DNA of 64,000 nucleotides. Source: Cedecea colo. GTDB taxonomy: Bacteria > Pseudomonadota > Gammaproteobacteria > Enterobacterales > Enterobacteriaceae. Shown one piece after another: positions 39,954 to 49,175 of the stretch; the stretch's first letter is position 1, and each line of letters opens with the position of its first letter. The position numbers and the translations under genes were made by a program. The notes under the pieces were generated by a model. That model had not been told where the DNA came from and searched no databases. It saw only the letters and a list, made by a program, of their open reading frames with translations. The stretch is taken from assembly GCF_011808225.1 (NCBI RefSeq), contig NZ_SOYS01000009.1:124001-188000 (forward strand). The letters run 5' to 3'.

Positions 39954-40673
39954 TTACAACTTACCTAATTTGGTGCGTAAGCGTTTAATGGCCTGGCTGT
40001 GCAACTGACTCACGCGAGATTCCCCCACTTCCAGAACGGCGCCAATCTCCTTGAGATTCAGCTCCTCCTGATAGTAAAGCGTCAACACCAGCTGTTCGCG
40101 TTCCGGCAACGCTTCAATCGCGTCCATCACACGGCTGCGTAAATTACTCTCCAGCAAATGCTGCAGAGGATTCGCCTGCTGATGCTCCTCGGTGACCAGT
40201 TCGATACTGTCGCCATGCTCTTCACGCCACTCGTCATAAGAGAAGAGCTGGCTGTTGTTTGTATCGAGCAACATCTGGCGATAGTCCTCGAGTGGGATAT
40301 TAAGCTTCGCGGCCACCTCGGTTTCAGTGGCGTTGCGTCCCAGCTCTTGCTCCAGTTGACCAATCGCTTGCGCGACCCCGCGTGCGTTACGCCTGACGCT
40401 GCGCGGCACCCAGTCACGGCTGCGCAACTCATCAAGCATCGACCCGCGAATGCGCTGCACCGCGTAGGTAGTAAATGCCGTTCCTTGCAGGGCATCGTAA
40501 CGTTCCACTGCATTTAACAAACCGATGCCACCCGCCTGTAGCAGATCGTCAAGTTCCACACTCGCCGGCAATCGCACCTGCAGGCGCAATGCTTCGTGGC
40601 GCACCAGCGGGACATAACGCTGCCACAGCGAGTGTTTATCCATCACACCATCAGCGGTATACAGTGATTCCAC
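39954..40673 (-). CDS. fliA: Flagellar sigma factor FliA (sigma-28)
   Basis: FliA directs RNA polymerase to late flagellar and chemotaxis promoters and is held by FlgM. The 239-aa protein has region 2 (ELDDLLQAGGIGLLNAVERY, FTTYAVQRIRGSMLDELR) and region 4 (LYYQEELNLKEIGAVLEVGE, SRVSQLHSQAIKRLR). The start is GTG (MESLYTADGVMDK) as in relatives. On the minus strand GCCGATAA at 40706-40699 matches a sigma-28 -10 box, but I see no good -35, so autoregulation is only suggested. Confidence 0.97.
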   Translation of the reverse strand: MESLYTADGVMDKHSLWQRYVPLVRHEALRLQVRLPASVELDDLLQAGGIGLLNAVERYDALQGTAFTTYAVQRIRGSMLDELRSRDWVPRSVRRNARGVAQAIGQLEQELGRNATETEVAAKLNIPLEDYRQMLLDTNNSQLFSYDEWREEHGDSIELVTEEHQQANPLQHLLESNLRSRVMDAIEALPEREQLVLTLYYQEELNLKEIGAVLEVGESRVSQLHSQAIKRLRTKLGKL

Positions 40674-40792
40674 GATAAACAGCCCTGCGTTAGTTGAGTT
40701 ATCGGCATGATTATCCGTTTCTGGAGGGCTTTTAATCGCAAGAATAGTGGGTGAAAGGGGGGGTTATTTAGTGCGTAAGAGCAATTACAACG

Positions 40793-40817
40793 AAAAAACC
40801 CCGCCGGAGCGGGGTTT
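40793..40817 (-). terminator. Intrinsic terminator of fliC
   Basis: CCCCGC and GCGGGG with a 4-base loop, plus a TTTTTT run on the minus strand, start 20 nt after the fliC stop. Confidence 0.9.
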
Positions 40818-40833
40818 ATCAGGTAAAAGATGA

Positions 40834-42915
40834 TTAGCCCTGCAGCAGAGACAGAATCTGCTGTGGAACCTGGTTCGCTTTTGCCAGTACGGAGTTACCG
40901 GCCTGCTGGATAATCTGCGCTTTAGACATATTGGACACTTCGGTCGCATAGTCGGCGTCCTGAATACGGGACTGCGCTTCAGACAGGTTAGTAGTGGTGT
41001 TGTTCAGGTTGGTTACCGCAGAATCCAGACGGTTCTGCACCGCACCCAGAGAAGAACGGAATTTATCGATCTGGCTGATCGCGTCGTCCAGTGCTTTCAG
41101 TGGGTCAGCAGTGGATTCAGAAGCAGTGGTCGCTTCAGTGGTCAACTTGCCATCAGCAGTTTCGTAGATGGTGCCGCCAGTATCGTTGGTGATAGCACCA
41201 TTGCTTTGCGCATAAAGGGTTTTAGTAGACGTACCGGTAAATGCACCGTTATCGCCTACATAGAGAATTGTATCATCCACTCCGTTTATTTCCCCTGTCA
41301 CTTTGCCACCAGCACCAGCAGCTACCTCATAAGCCGTAGTTATTGGGTTATTATCAGTATCTCTAACTGGATTACCGTCAGCATCTACAGAAGCGATAGT
41401 TGCAGTAAAGCCTTTACCATCTGTAATAGCCGCCATGCTGTCAGCGCTGATATGCGCATCTTTAATCTCAACGAGCGTTTTTTCGGCTGTATAATCTGCG
41501 CCATTACCAGCGTTATCATAGATTTTACCTGCATCTGTACCGGTAGTAACGGTGAGCTTGGAGCCTTGAGAATTAGCAGCTAACGTTCCTAATGTTGCGG
41601 CGTCGTAATCAGTACCGGAACCGTCATTAGCATCAGTAGTAAGGGTGCCATCAGCTTTGAAATACATGGCAGTGCCGGTTGTATCTGTAATTTTACCGCT
41701 GTCATCAACCTTAATATCTTGAGCTGCACCGCTACCGATTTTAACCGACGCATTGAAACCATCCGCCGTCTTAATATCAGAGGTACTTACTGGTACTGAT
41801 GCATAATTGCCAGCATATTCAACCTTCATGCCAGATGCCGCACCGGAGGTGACTTCGATTTTTGTATCGACCGCAGCGCCGGTATCTTGATTGGTGTTGG
41901 AAACCAGGCCATCCCATTTTGCTTCAGTGACACCGCCTGCGTTGGTTTTAGTCAGGTTGCCCTGCTTATCTAAATACAACTTGGCATTATCATCCGCGGC
42001 GGTAATTGTACCGTCCTGGGCGATATTAACATCTTGCTTTTCAGTACCAATGGTCACCGTTGCCTTAGAAACATCACCCGCGCCTGGATTGATAACGCTC
42101 AGCGCTTTCGCTGTATCTACGCCTGAAGCGTCAAAGCTGTATGATTTGGTTGCGGAATCGTACTTATATTTAGTTGTTGCAGCAACATCTAAGCCGTTTG
42201 CAGTGCCTGTAAAGTCGATGGTAGAACCATTTGTAATTTGTGCCAGTACATCCGATGCTTTTGCAGCAGCGTTCCCTTTCTCATTAGTATAAGCGGTAAC
42301 GCCGCTACTATCGGTAGTACCAGCTTTATAACCAGCCAGTTTCAAATCGTCGGTAGTTGCTGCGGTATTTGCCACTTCACCTTTACCGTTAACGTTGAAG
42401 CTGTTCAGACCCAGAGTAGAAGAGTCGATTTTTTTCAGATCGATAGTGATAGTTTCACCATCATTGGCGCCAACCTGAATTTTCATGGAACCATCTTTTG
42501 CCAGCACGTTCACGCCGTTAAACGTTGTCTGGCCGGATACGCGATCAATTTCATCCAGACGGGATTTGATTTCGTCCTGGATGGAGTCCAGATCGGACTC
42601 GGAGTTAGTCCCGGTAGTCGCCTGCACGGTCAGCTCACGCACACGCTGTAAGTTGTTGTTAATTTCAGACAGTGCGCCTTCGGTGGTCTGCGCAGCAGAA
42701 ATGCCGTCGTTGGCGTTACGTGCAGCCTGAGTCAGACCTTTGATGTTAGAAGTGAAACGGTTAGCAATCGCCTGGCCCGCGGCGTCATCTTTGGCGCTGT
42801 TGATACGCAGACCGGAAGACAGACGCTCAATGGCAGTAGACATTGCCGACTGGTTTTTGTTGATGTTGTTCTGAGTGATCAGCGAGAGGCTGTTGGTATT
42901 AATGACTTGTGCCAT
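40834..42915 (-). CDS. fliC: Flagellin FliC with an enlarged, repeat-containing central domain
   Basis: FliC polymerises into the filament. The D0/D1 ends are conserved (MAQVINTNSLSLITQNNINK and IRIQ-type C-terminus DADYATEVSNMSKAQIIQQA ... ILSLLQG). At 693 aa it is much longer than the roughly 500 aa of K-12 flagellin; the excess is in the central D2/D3 antigenic region, residues about 180-590. That region repeats a short strand-turn unit of the form aromatic-x4-G-x-L/I-T (YLDKQGNLT, YFKADGTLT, YAQSNGAIT, YETADGKLT). Export by the type III system and capping by FliD are expected. A sigma-28 promoter precedes it. Confidence 0.97.
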   Translation of the reverse strand: MAQVINTNSLSLITQNNINKNQSAMSTAIERLSSGLRINSAKDDAAGQAIANRFTSNIKGLTQAARNANDGISAAQTTEGALSEINNNLQRVRELTVQATTGTNSESDLDSIQDEIKSRLDEIDRVSGQTTFNGVNVLAKDGSMKIQVGANDGETITIDLKKIDSSTLGLNSFNVNGKGEVANTAATTDDLKLAGYKAGTTDSSGVTAYTNEKGNAAAKASDVLAQITNGSTIDFTGTANGLDVAATTKYKYDSATKSYSFDASGVDTAKALSVINPGAGDVSKATVTIGTEKQDVNIAQDGTITAADDNAKLYLDKQGNLTKTNAGGVTEAKWDGLVSNTNQDTGAAVDTKIEVTSGAASGMKVEYAGNYASVPVSTSDIKTADGFNASVKIGSGAAQDIKVDDSGKITDTTGTAMYFKADGTLTTDANDGSGTDYDAATLGTLAANSQGSKLTVTTGTDAGKIYDNAGNGADYTAEKTLVEIKDAHISADSMAAITDGKGFTATIASVDADGNPVRDTDNNPITTAYEVAAGAGGKVTGEINGVDDTILYVGDNGAFTGTSTKTLYAQSNGAITNDTGGTIYETADGKLTTEATTASESTADPLKALDDAISQIDKFRSSLGAVQNRLDSAVTNLNNTTTNLSEAQSRIQDADYATEVSNMSKAQIIQQAGNSVLAKANQVPQQILSLLQG

Positions 42916-42989
42916 GATTTAGTTTCCTGTGTTCAAATCTACGGTTTAGATTGGGTTTCCACCCCTCGGCTTCGTCGCCGTTAAACCTG

Positions 42990-43016
42990 TTATCGTCTGG
43001 TCCCCAACAACCTTTA
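42990..43016 (-). promoter_or_regulatory. Sigma-28 promoter of fliC
   Basis: On the minus strand TAAAGGTT, 11 nt, GACGATAA agrees with the sigma-28 consensus TAAAGTTT-N11-GCCGATAA (two mismatches). The leader to the fliC ATG is about 65-70 nt. Confidence 0.9.
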
Positions 43017-43108
43017 GAATTTTTTTCGCCGCCCCGAATAATTTTTAGCGCCGGAAATACTCTTTCTCCTTACCGCTATTCCCGCCATTAAAAAAAAGAA
43101 ATTAACCG

Positions 43109-43135
43109 TAAACTTTGCCTTATTCAGGCCGATAA
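43109..43135 (+). promoter_or_regulatory. Sigma-28 promoter of fliDST
   Basis: TAAACTTT, 11 nt, GCCGATAA is one base from the sigma-28 consensus and lies 42 nt before the fliD ATG, facing right. Confidence 0.93.
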
Positions 43136-43177
43136 TCCCGGTATTCATTTTATGCGTCGATACAATAAGGAATTTAC

Positions 43178-44605
43178 ATGGCAAGTATTTCAACGCTGGG
43201 AGTCGGGTCGGGCCTGGATCTAAGCAGCATACTGGACAGCCTGGAAGCGGCGGAAAAATCCACGCTAACCCCCATTTCGACTCAGCAGACCTCCTATACC
43301 GCCAAACTGAGCGCCTACGGCACGTTGAAAAGCGCGCTGGAAACCTTCCAGACCGCCAACACTGCCCTGAACAAAGCCGATTTATTTACCGCCACGACAA
43401 CCGCCAGCAGCAGCACGGCTTTCAGCGCCACCACTACCGGCAGTGCGATTGCCGGGAAATATACGATTAGCGTCTCTCAGCTGGCGCAGGCGCAGACGCT
43501 GACGACTAAAAACACTCAAACCGACAGCAAAGCGGCCATCGCCACCGGCGACAGCGTGCTGACTATCCAGCAGGGCGGCGGCAAAGACCCGGTCACCATT
43601 GATATCAGCGCGGCCAACTCTTCGCTGAACGGCATTCGCGACGCCATCAATAATGCCAAAGCCGGCGTCAGCGCCAGTATTATCAACGTCGGAAACGGTG
43701 AATACCGCCTGTCTGTTACCTCTGACGATACCGGCAGCGACAACGCTATGTCCCTGAGTTTCAGCAGCAACAGCGACAGCGCCCTGAAGGACTTTATGGG
43801 CTACAACGGCACCAGCACCGACGCCGATAACGGCATGGAAGAGAGCGTTACCGCACAAAATGCCGAGCTTACTGTTAACAACGTCCCAATCGTAAACAGC
43901 AGCAACACCATCAGCGATGCGCTGGAAGACATCACTCTTAATCTGAACGATGTCACTACTGGCAACCAGACGCTGACCATTACCAACGATACATCGAAAG
44001 CTGAAAGCGCTATCAAATCCTGGGTCGACGCCTATAACTCATTGCAGGATACCTTCAGCAGCTTAACCAAATATACCGCCGTAGATGCCGGGACAGACAG
44101 CCAGGACTCCAGCAACGGCGCGCTGCTTGGCGACACTACCCTGCGCACTATCCAGACGCAGTTAAAAGGCCTGCTCAGCAATACGTCGGGTAGCGCGACA
44201 TTCAAGACGCTGGCACAGATTGGTATCTCTTCGGATGCGAGTACCGGGCAGCTGGAAGTGGATGACGACAAGCTGGAAGCGGCGCTGAAAAAAGATGCTT
44301 CCGGGGTTAAAGATATGATCGTCGGCGACGGTAAAGCTACCGGTATCACTACCGTCATCGGCAGCAACCTGACCAGCTGGCTCTCCACCACCGGGATTAT
44401 CCAGGCGGCAAAAGACGGCGTGAGCAAGACGCTGAATAACCTGACCAAACAATACAATGATGCCAGCGACCGCATCGACACCTTAGTCGCGCGTTATAAA
44501 GCGCAATTTACCCAACTGGACGTGCTGATGAACTCGCTGAACTCCACCAGCAGCTACCTGACTCAACAGTTCGAGTCCACCAGCAGCTCCAGCAGTAGCA
44601 GCTAA
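43178..44605 (+). CDS. fliD: Flagellar filament cap protein FliD
   Basis: FliD (HAP2) forms the pentameric cap that folds flagellin at the filament tip. The 475-aa protein has the conserved N-terminus (MASISTLGVGSGLDLSSILD) and C-terminal coiled coil (LNNLTKQYNDASDRIDTLVA, then RYKAQFTQLDVLMNSLNSTS), with a variable Thr/Ser-rich centre. It ends in a run of Ser residues. First gene of fliDST; 17 nt separate it from fliS. Confidence 0.96.
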   Translation: MASISTLGVGSGLDLSSILDSLEAAEKSTLTPISTQQTSYTAKLSAYGTLKSALETFQTANTALNKADLFTATTTASSSTAFSATTTGSAIAGKYTISVSQLAQAQTLTTKNTQTDSKAAIATGDSVLTIQQGGGKDPVTIDISAANSSLNGIRDAINNAKAGVSASIINVGNGEYRLSVTSDDTGSDNAMSLSFSSNSDSALKDFMGYNGTSTDADNGMEESVTAQNAELTVNNVPIVNSSNTISDALEDITLNLNDVTTGNQTLTITNDTSKAESAIKSWVDAYNSLQDTFSSLTKYTAVDAGTDSQDSSNGALLGDTTLRTIQTQLKGLLSNTSGSATFKTLAQIGISSDASTGQLEVDDDKLEAALKKDASGVKDMIVGDGKATGITTVIGSNLTSWLSTTGIIQAAKDGVSKTLNNLTKQYNDASDRIDTLVARYKAQFTQLDVLMNSLNSTSSYLTQQFESTSSSSSSS

Positions 44606-44622
44606 TTAATTCAGGAGAAGAC

Positions 44623-45033
44623 ATGTACGGCGCAAAAGGCACTCAGGCCTACGCAAAAATCGGGGTTGAAAGCGCAGTCATGAGCGCCAGCCAACAGCAA
44701 CTGGTCACCATGTTGTTTGATGGCGCGCTCAGCTCGTTAGTACGCGCTCGTCTTTTTTTGCAGGACGGCAATCTGGAAGGGAAAGGGCTTTCACTCTCTA
44801 AAGCCATCAACATCATTGAGAACGGGCTTAAAAACGGGATCGACGAAGAGAGCGGCGATGAGCTGACTCAGAATCTGGTCGCGCTTTATGCTTATATGGT
44901 GCGACGTCTCCTCCAGGCCAATTTACGTAATGATGTCAGCGCGATCGAAGAGGTCGAGAATCTGCTGAGAAACATTGCGGACGCCTGGAAAGAGGTTGCT
45001 CAGGCGCCTAACCACACTCGGGAAGCAGTCTAA
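44623..45033 (+). CDS. fliS: Flagellin export chaperone FliS
   Basis: FliS binds the C-terminus of newly made FliC and prevents early polymerisation. The 136-aa four-helix protein carries the family motif ([20 protein letters not shown]) and the conserved [16 protein letters not shown] segment. Its stop and the fliT start share one base. Confidence 0.96.
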   Translation: MYGAKGTQAYAKIGVESAVMSASQQQLVTMLFDGALSSLVRARLFLQDGNLEGKGLSLSKAINIIENGLKNGIDEESGDELTQNLVALYAYMVRRLLQANLRNDVSAIEEVENLLRNIADAWKEVAQAPNHTREAV

Positions 45034-45407
45034 TGAGCCATGCACCGCAACTGTATACCCTTTATCAGCAGTTACTGGAAAAAAGTAAGAAGATGCTGCA
45101 CCTCGCCCGCGAAGGATTATGGGAAGAATTAATCGCCAGTGAAATGGATTACGTTAATGCGGTGCATAAACTGACTCAATTCATGCAGGATATTCAGCCT
45201 TCAGCGCAAACGCAGGAGCAGCTTCGCCCCGTGCTCCGCGCTATTCTGAACAATGAAAGCGAAGTTAAGCGTCTGCTGCAGGCGCGTATGGCCGAGCTTG
45301 CCAAACTGGTGGGGCAATCTTCCATACAAAAATCGGTATTAACCGCCTACGGTAAACAGGGTGGACACATTCTGGCGCCGCAGGACAAACTGGATACCCT
45401 CCCCTGA
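45033..45407 (+). CDS. fliT: Flagellar chaperone FliT
   Basis: FliT escorts FliD to the export gate and, when free, binds FlhD4C2 and lowers class 2 transcription. The 124-aa helical protein begins [20 protein letters not shown] and has the expected acidic/hydrophobic helices. Translation is coupled to fliS by a one-base overlap. Last gene of fliDST. Confidence 0.93.
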   Translation: MSHAPQLYTLYQQLLEKSKKMLHLAREGLWEELIASEMDYVNAVHKLTQFMQDIQPSAQTQEQLRPVLRAILNNESEVKRLLQARMAELAKLVGQSSIQKSVLTAYGKQGGHILAPQDKLDTLP

Positions 45408-45501
45408 CGCCCTAAGGTGCGGCAAAGAAGGAGCTTTTTCGCACCAGGCATTTTCAGGTATATCATCCATAATTGAGATCCCTGTCTCATGGAACCTGAC
45501 T

Positions 45502-46989
45502 ATGCGTAACCCAACGTTGTTGCAATGCTTTCACTGGTATTCTCCTGGTGGCGGTGAGTTGTGGCCTGAAGTTGCAGCGCTGGCCCCTAATCTTAATGAA
45601 ATCGGCATCAATATGGTCTGGTTGCCTCCTGCTTACAAAGGCAGCTCGGGCGGGCACTCCGTAGGCTATGACGTTTACGATCTATTCGATCTTGGGGAGT
45701 TCGATCAAAAAGGCAGCGTCGCCACTAAATACGGCGATAAGGCGCAGCTTCTGGCCGCCGTCAAGGCGCTTAAAGATAACAATATTGCGGTGTTGCTGGA
45801 CGTGGTGGTGAACCACAAAATGGGTGCGGATGAGAAAGAGCACATTCGCGTTAACCGCGTCAACGCAGATAACCGTAATGAAATCGACGACGAGATCGTT
45901 GAGTGTGAGGCCTGGACGCGCTACACCTTCCCCGCCCGCGAAGGCAAATATTCCCGCTTCATCTGGGACTACAAATGCTTTAGCGGCGTAGACCATATCG
46001 AAAATCCCGACGAAGAAGGCATCTTTAAAATCATCAACGATTACACCGGCGAGGGCTGGAACGAGCAGGTGGATGACGAGCTGGGAAACTTCGATTATCT
46101 GATGGGGAATAATATCGACTTCCGTAACCACGCGGTGACGGAAGAAATCAAATACTGGGCGCGCTGGGTGATGCAGGAAACCGGCTGCGACGGTTTTCGC
46201 CTTGATGCCGTCAAACATATTCCCGCCTGGTTCTATAAAGAATGGATAGAGCACGTCCAGGACGTAACGGAAACGCCCCTGTTTATCGTGGCGGAATACT
46301 GGTCACATGACGTTGATAAGCTTCAGGAGTATATCGCTCAGGTGGAAGGCAAAACGATGCTGTTTGACGCCCCGCTACAGATGAACTTTCACCAGGCTTC
46401 GCAGCAGGGCCACGACTACGATATGAGTCAAATCTTCACCGGCACGCTGGTGGAGGCCGATCCGTTCCACGCCGTGACGCTGGTAGCCAATCACGATACC
46501 CAGCCGCTACAGTCGCTTGAAGCGCCCGTTGAGGCCTGGTTTAAACCCCTCGCCTACGCCTTAATTTTACTGCGTGAGAACGGCGTTCCTTCCGTGTTTT
46601 ATCCCGACCTTTTCGGCGCAAGCTATGACGATGAGGGCGGCGACGGCGAAACCTATCACATTGACATGCCGATAGTGGAACATCTCGACGATCTGATTCA
46701 CGCCCGCGAACGCTTCGCCCACGGCGTGCAAACGCTTTATTTCGATCATCCAAACTGTATCGCGTTTAGCCGCAGCGGCACGGATGACTATCCAGGCTGC
46801 GTGGTCGTGCTCTCTAACGGCGATGAAGGTGAAAAAACCATTGAGCTTGGCGAAAACTACGGCAGCAAAAACTGGCGGGACTATCTGGGCAACCGGGAAG
46901 AGACCCTCACCACCGATGAAAACGGCAGCGCAACATTTACCTGCAATGGCGGAAGCGTGAGCGTGTGGGTGCTGGAAGACGTGCTGTGA
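45502..46989 (+). CDS. amyA: Cytoplasmic alpha-amylase
   Basis: AmyA hydrolyses internal alpha-1,4-glucans such as maltodextrin or glycogen fragments. The 495-aa GH13 enzyme has no signal peptide. Catalytic residues lie in [11 protein letters not shown] (nucleophile Asp), [10 protein letters not shown] (acid Glu) and LVANHDTQP (stabilising Asp). The ATG at 45502 ([15 protein letters not shown]) gives the E. coli length; the upstream extension of the frame overlaps fliT and is spurious. A GC-rich hairpin (46996-47017) follows. Confidence 0.96.
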   Translation: MRNPTLLQCFHWYSPGGGELWPEVAALAPNLNEIGINMVWLPPAYKGSSGGHSVGYDVYDLFDLGEFDQKGSVATKYGDKAQLLAAVKALKDNNIAVLLDVVVNHKMGADEKEHIRVNRVNADNRNEIDDEIVECEAWTRYTFPAREGKYSRFIWDYKCFSGVDHIENPDEEGIFKIINDYTGEGWNEQVDDELGNFDYLMGNNIDFRNHAVTEEIKYWARWVMQETGCDGFRLDAVKHIPAWFYKEWIEHVQDVTETPLFIVAEYWSHDVDKLQEYIAQVEGKTMLFDAPLQMNFHQASQQGHDYDMSQIFTGTLVEADPFHAVTLVANHDTQPLQSLEAPVEAWFKPLAYALILLRENGVPSVFYPDLFGASYDDEGGDGETYHIDMPIVEHLDDLIHARERFAHGVQTLYFDHPNCIAFSRSGTDDYPGCVVVLSNGDEGEKTIELGENYGSKNWRDYLGNREETLTTDENGSATFTCNGGSVSVWVLEDVL

Positions 46990-46995
46990 TGGTTA

Positions 46996-47017
46996 GTCCT
47001 CTCCTCCGGGAGAGGAC
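46996..47017. terminator. Hairpin after amyA
   Basis: GTCCTCTCC and GGAGAGGAC flank a 4-base loop just past the amyA stop. No T-tract follows, so termination is uncertain. Confidence 0.35.
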
Positions 47018-47117
47018 CATGCCGCCCGCCGCGACGAAGCCGCAAAATTTATCCTAAGCTTATATTTACCCATAAGGCCTTTTGGCTACTGAAAAGTAGT
47101 TAGCGAGAAACCCGTAG

Positions 47118-48443
47118 ATGAATTTTGTAACCTGGACCGCCGCGTCTGGTGCTTTGCTGTTATTGATGTCGTTAAGCTATGGCTGGATCAGCCGCAGCGT
47201 CGTTCCTCTTTTTGGTCTTTATCTGCTGGTTGGTATTGTCTGCGGCCCCTGGGTTCTGAACCTGCTCAATATTGATATCGTCAAATATTCCACCATCATC
47301 GCCCACGTTTCCGAAGTGGCAATGGCGGCGTCGCTATTTATGACCGGCCTAAAAATCCGCATACCCTTCAGGTCGGCAGGCTGGAAAATGGGCGTGCTGC
47401 TGGCGGGCCCCGCCATGTTACTGACCGTGGGCAGTATTATGCTTGCCGCGCATTATCTTCTGGGGATGAGCTGGCCCATCTCGCTTGCCTTCGCGGCGAT
47501 CATCGCGCCGACCGATCCGGTACTGGCCAGCCTGATTGCCATTAACGACGCACGCGACGACGATAGCCTGCGCCTGTCGCTTTCCACCGAGGCGGGGATG
47601 AACGACGGCACCGCCTTGCCTCTGCTGGTGCTGGCGCTGATGCTTTTTAGCAGCAGCGACGGGATAACCCCATCGGCGCTTGCCCACTGGTTTACGATAG
47701 AAGTGATCTGGGCCCTGGTCGCAGGCGTCTTTATCGGCTACATGCTGGGATACGCCGTCGGGCTGCTGGCTACGCATTTCCGCTATACCCAGCGCGAGTT
47801 TGCGCCAAGTGATTTTATTGCGCTGTCGCTGATAGCGCTTAGCTACGCCATTGCGCTTTCGCTTGGCGCTTCGGGTTTCCTCGCCGCTTTTGCCGCGGGG
47901 GTTGGGTTAAGGAAAGCGGAGATTAAAGTTCAGCGCTATTTCCCCGAAGAGCGCGAGGAAGAAGACGGCACCGCGTTGCCGGCTGAAATCATGGTTAATC
48001 CGCATCAAAGACACGAATTTGCAGAAACAACCCGCGTAAAAGCAATGGGGCTGGTGATCGGCGACGCCCTCTCTTTTGGCGATACCGTCGAGCGCCTTTT
48101 TGCCGCCGTACTGATCATCATTCTGGGCATCACCCTTGCCCAGCACTGGCAGCCCGACGGGCTTCTGATAGCGGCGCTGCTTTTTATCATTATTCGCCCG
48201 CTGGCGGTATACGCGGTGACGTGGGGCGTCTCAACGCCCGCATATCAGCGTATGGCTATTAGCTGGCTCGGTATACGCGGCATAGGAAGCCTGAACTATA
48301 TCGCTTATGCCTGGACGCACGGCATGCGCGGCGATGAGGCCAACTATATGATGGACTGCGCGCTAACGCTGGTGGTGGCAAGCGTCATAGTGCATGGCAT
48401 TTCCGTGAACCCTTTACTGGCGTTACGGCGCAAGCAAACGTAA
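47118..48443 (+). CDS. CPA1-type Na+(K+)/H+ antiporter
   Basis: The 441-aa protein has about 12 helices and the antiporter signatures FMTGLKIRIPFRS, APTDPVLASLIAINDARDDD and LSLSTEAGMNDGTALPLLVL, where acidic residues of the ion site (ND) lie. It should exchange monovalent cations for protons across the inner membrane. It sits between amyA and yedD, where K-12 has no such gene. Ion preference cannot be told from the sequence. Confidence 0.85.
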   Translation: MNFVTWTAASGALLLLMSLSYGWISRSVVPLFGLYLLVGIVCGPWVLNLLNIDIVKYSTIIAHVSEVAMAASLFMTGLKIRIPFRSAGWKMGVLLAGPAMLLTVGSIMLAAHYLLGMSWPISLAFAAIIAPTDPVLASLIAINDARDDDSLRLSLSTEAGMNDGTALPLLVLALMLFSSSDGITPSALAHWFTIEVIWALVAGVFIGYMLGYAVGLLATHFRYTQREFAPSDFIALSLIALSYAIALSLGASGFLAAFAAGVGLRKAEIKVQRYFPEEREEEDGTALPAEIMVNPHQRHEFAETTRVKAMGLVIGDALSFGDTVERLFAAVLIIILGITLAQHWQPDGLLIAALLFIIIRPLAVYAVTWGVSTPAYQRMAISWLGIRGIGSLNYIAYAWTHGMRGDEANYMMDCALTLVVASVIVHGISVNPLLALRRKQT

Positions 48444-48470
48444 TGGACTGCGGGGAAGCATGAGAACGTC

Positions 48471-48500
48471 TCCCCTGAGCAAGTTTGCTGGCTCAGGGGA
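48471..48500. other. Inverted repeat between the antiporter gene and yedD
   Basis: Exact arms TCCCCTGAGC and GCTCAGGGGA with a 10-base loop lie between convergent genes. A-runs rather than T-runs follow it on the plus strand, so it is not a standard terminator but may block RNA decay. Confidence 0.6.
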
Positions 48501-48508
48501 AAAAAGCG

Positions 48509-48922
48509 TTAGCGAAGCGGCGTGGCGAGCGGATGTTTTTCTAGGTAATCCGTACATTCCTGGGTTGGACGATCCACGCGCTTAAGCGTCATACCGGCAT
48601 ACTCCAGCGTATCGCCCTCAAGCTCTACGTCGTAAATCTCGCGCTTTGCTGTGACGTTATACAGCGAGTCAGAACGCAGCATCAGTTTGCCCGGCAGAGC
48701 GATCACACGCTGCCACTGACGGCAATCGAGCGTGTCCCCTTCTGGCGTGACCACAAGCGTGGCAATGGCTTCCGGACTCACCATCTCGCTTTGCGGCCCT
48801 TCCGACTGCCAGTAACCTGCAAGCCCGGCCGGTGCCGGCGCCTTCACCACTTCACGGAAATCATCGACCTGCACACAACCACTCAGGGCCAGCAACGCCG
48901 CTAAAACTGCAACCTTCTTCAT
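48509..48922 (-). CDS. yedD: Lipoprotein YedD
   Basis: The 137-aa precursor has a lipoprotein signal with lipobox LALSGC (MKKVAVLAALLALSGCVQVD), the Cys at 16 and Val-Asp after it. The remainder is a small beta-rich domain (GYWQSEGPQSEMVSPEAIAT). It is an outer-membrane lipoprotein of unknown function that in E. coli lies beside amyA and yedE. Confidence 0.93.
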   Translation of the reverse strand: MKKVAVLAALLALSGCVQVDDFREVVKAPAPAGLAGYWQSEGPQSEMVSPEAIATLVVTPEGDTLDCRQWQRVIALPGKLMLRSDSLYNVTAKREIYDVELEGDTLEYAGMTLKRVDRPTQECTDYLEKHPLATPLR

Positions 48923-49175
48923 CGTCTATCCTGACTGCGGAGAAAAAATAATTTTGGCATTAAAGCATTTAGCCCGCCAGTGTTGCAAAGGAAACAGAAA
49001 CAATAATGGCCGCCCGCCGTACTCCGTAATGGCTAAGCCCAACCGCCCGCTTGCTTGACAAAAATCATTAAAAAATGAAGTTTTTCCAAAGTGCTGGCGC
49101 AGTCGTTTGGCGGAGGCTGAAAAAATGATTTAATAGCCGCCTTCTTTCACCACCTTCTGAGTTCAGAGGCGGCAC

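Noticed and set aside
40699-40706. GCCGATAA upstream of fliA as a full sigma-28 promoter
   Set aside because: The -10 is exact, but no TAAA-type -35 lies 11 nt upstream, so I mention it only as a hint in the fliA entry.
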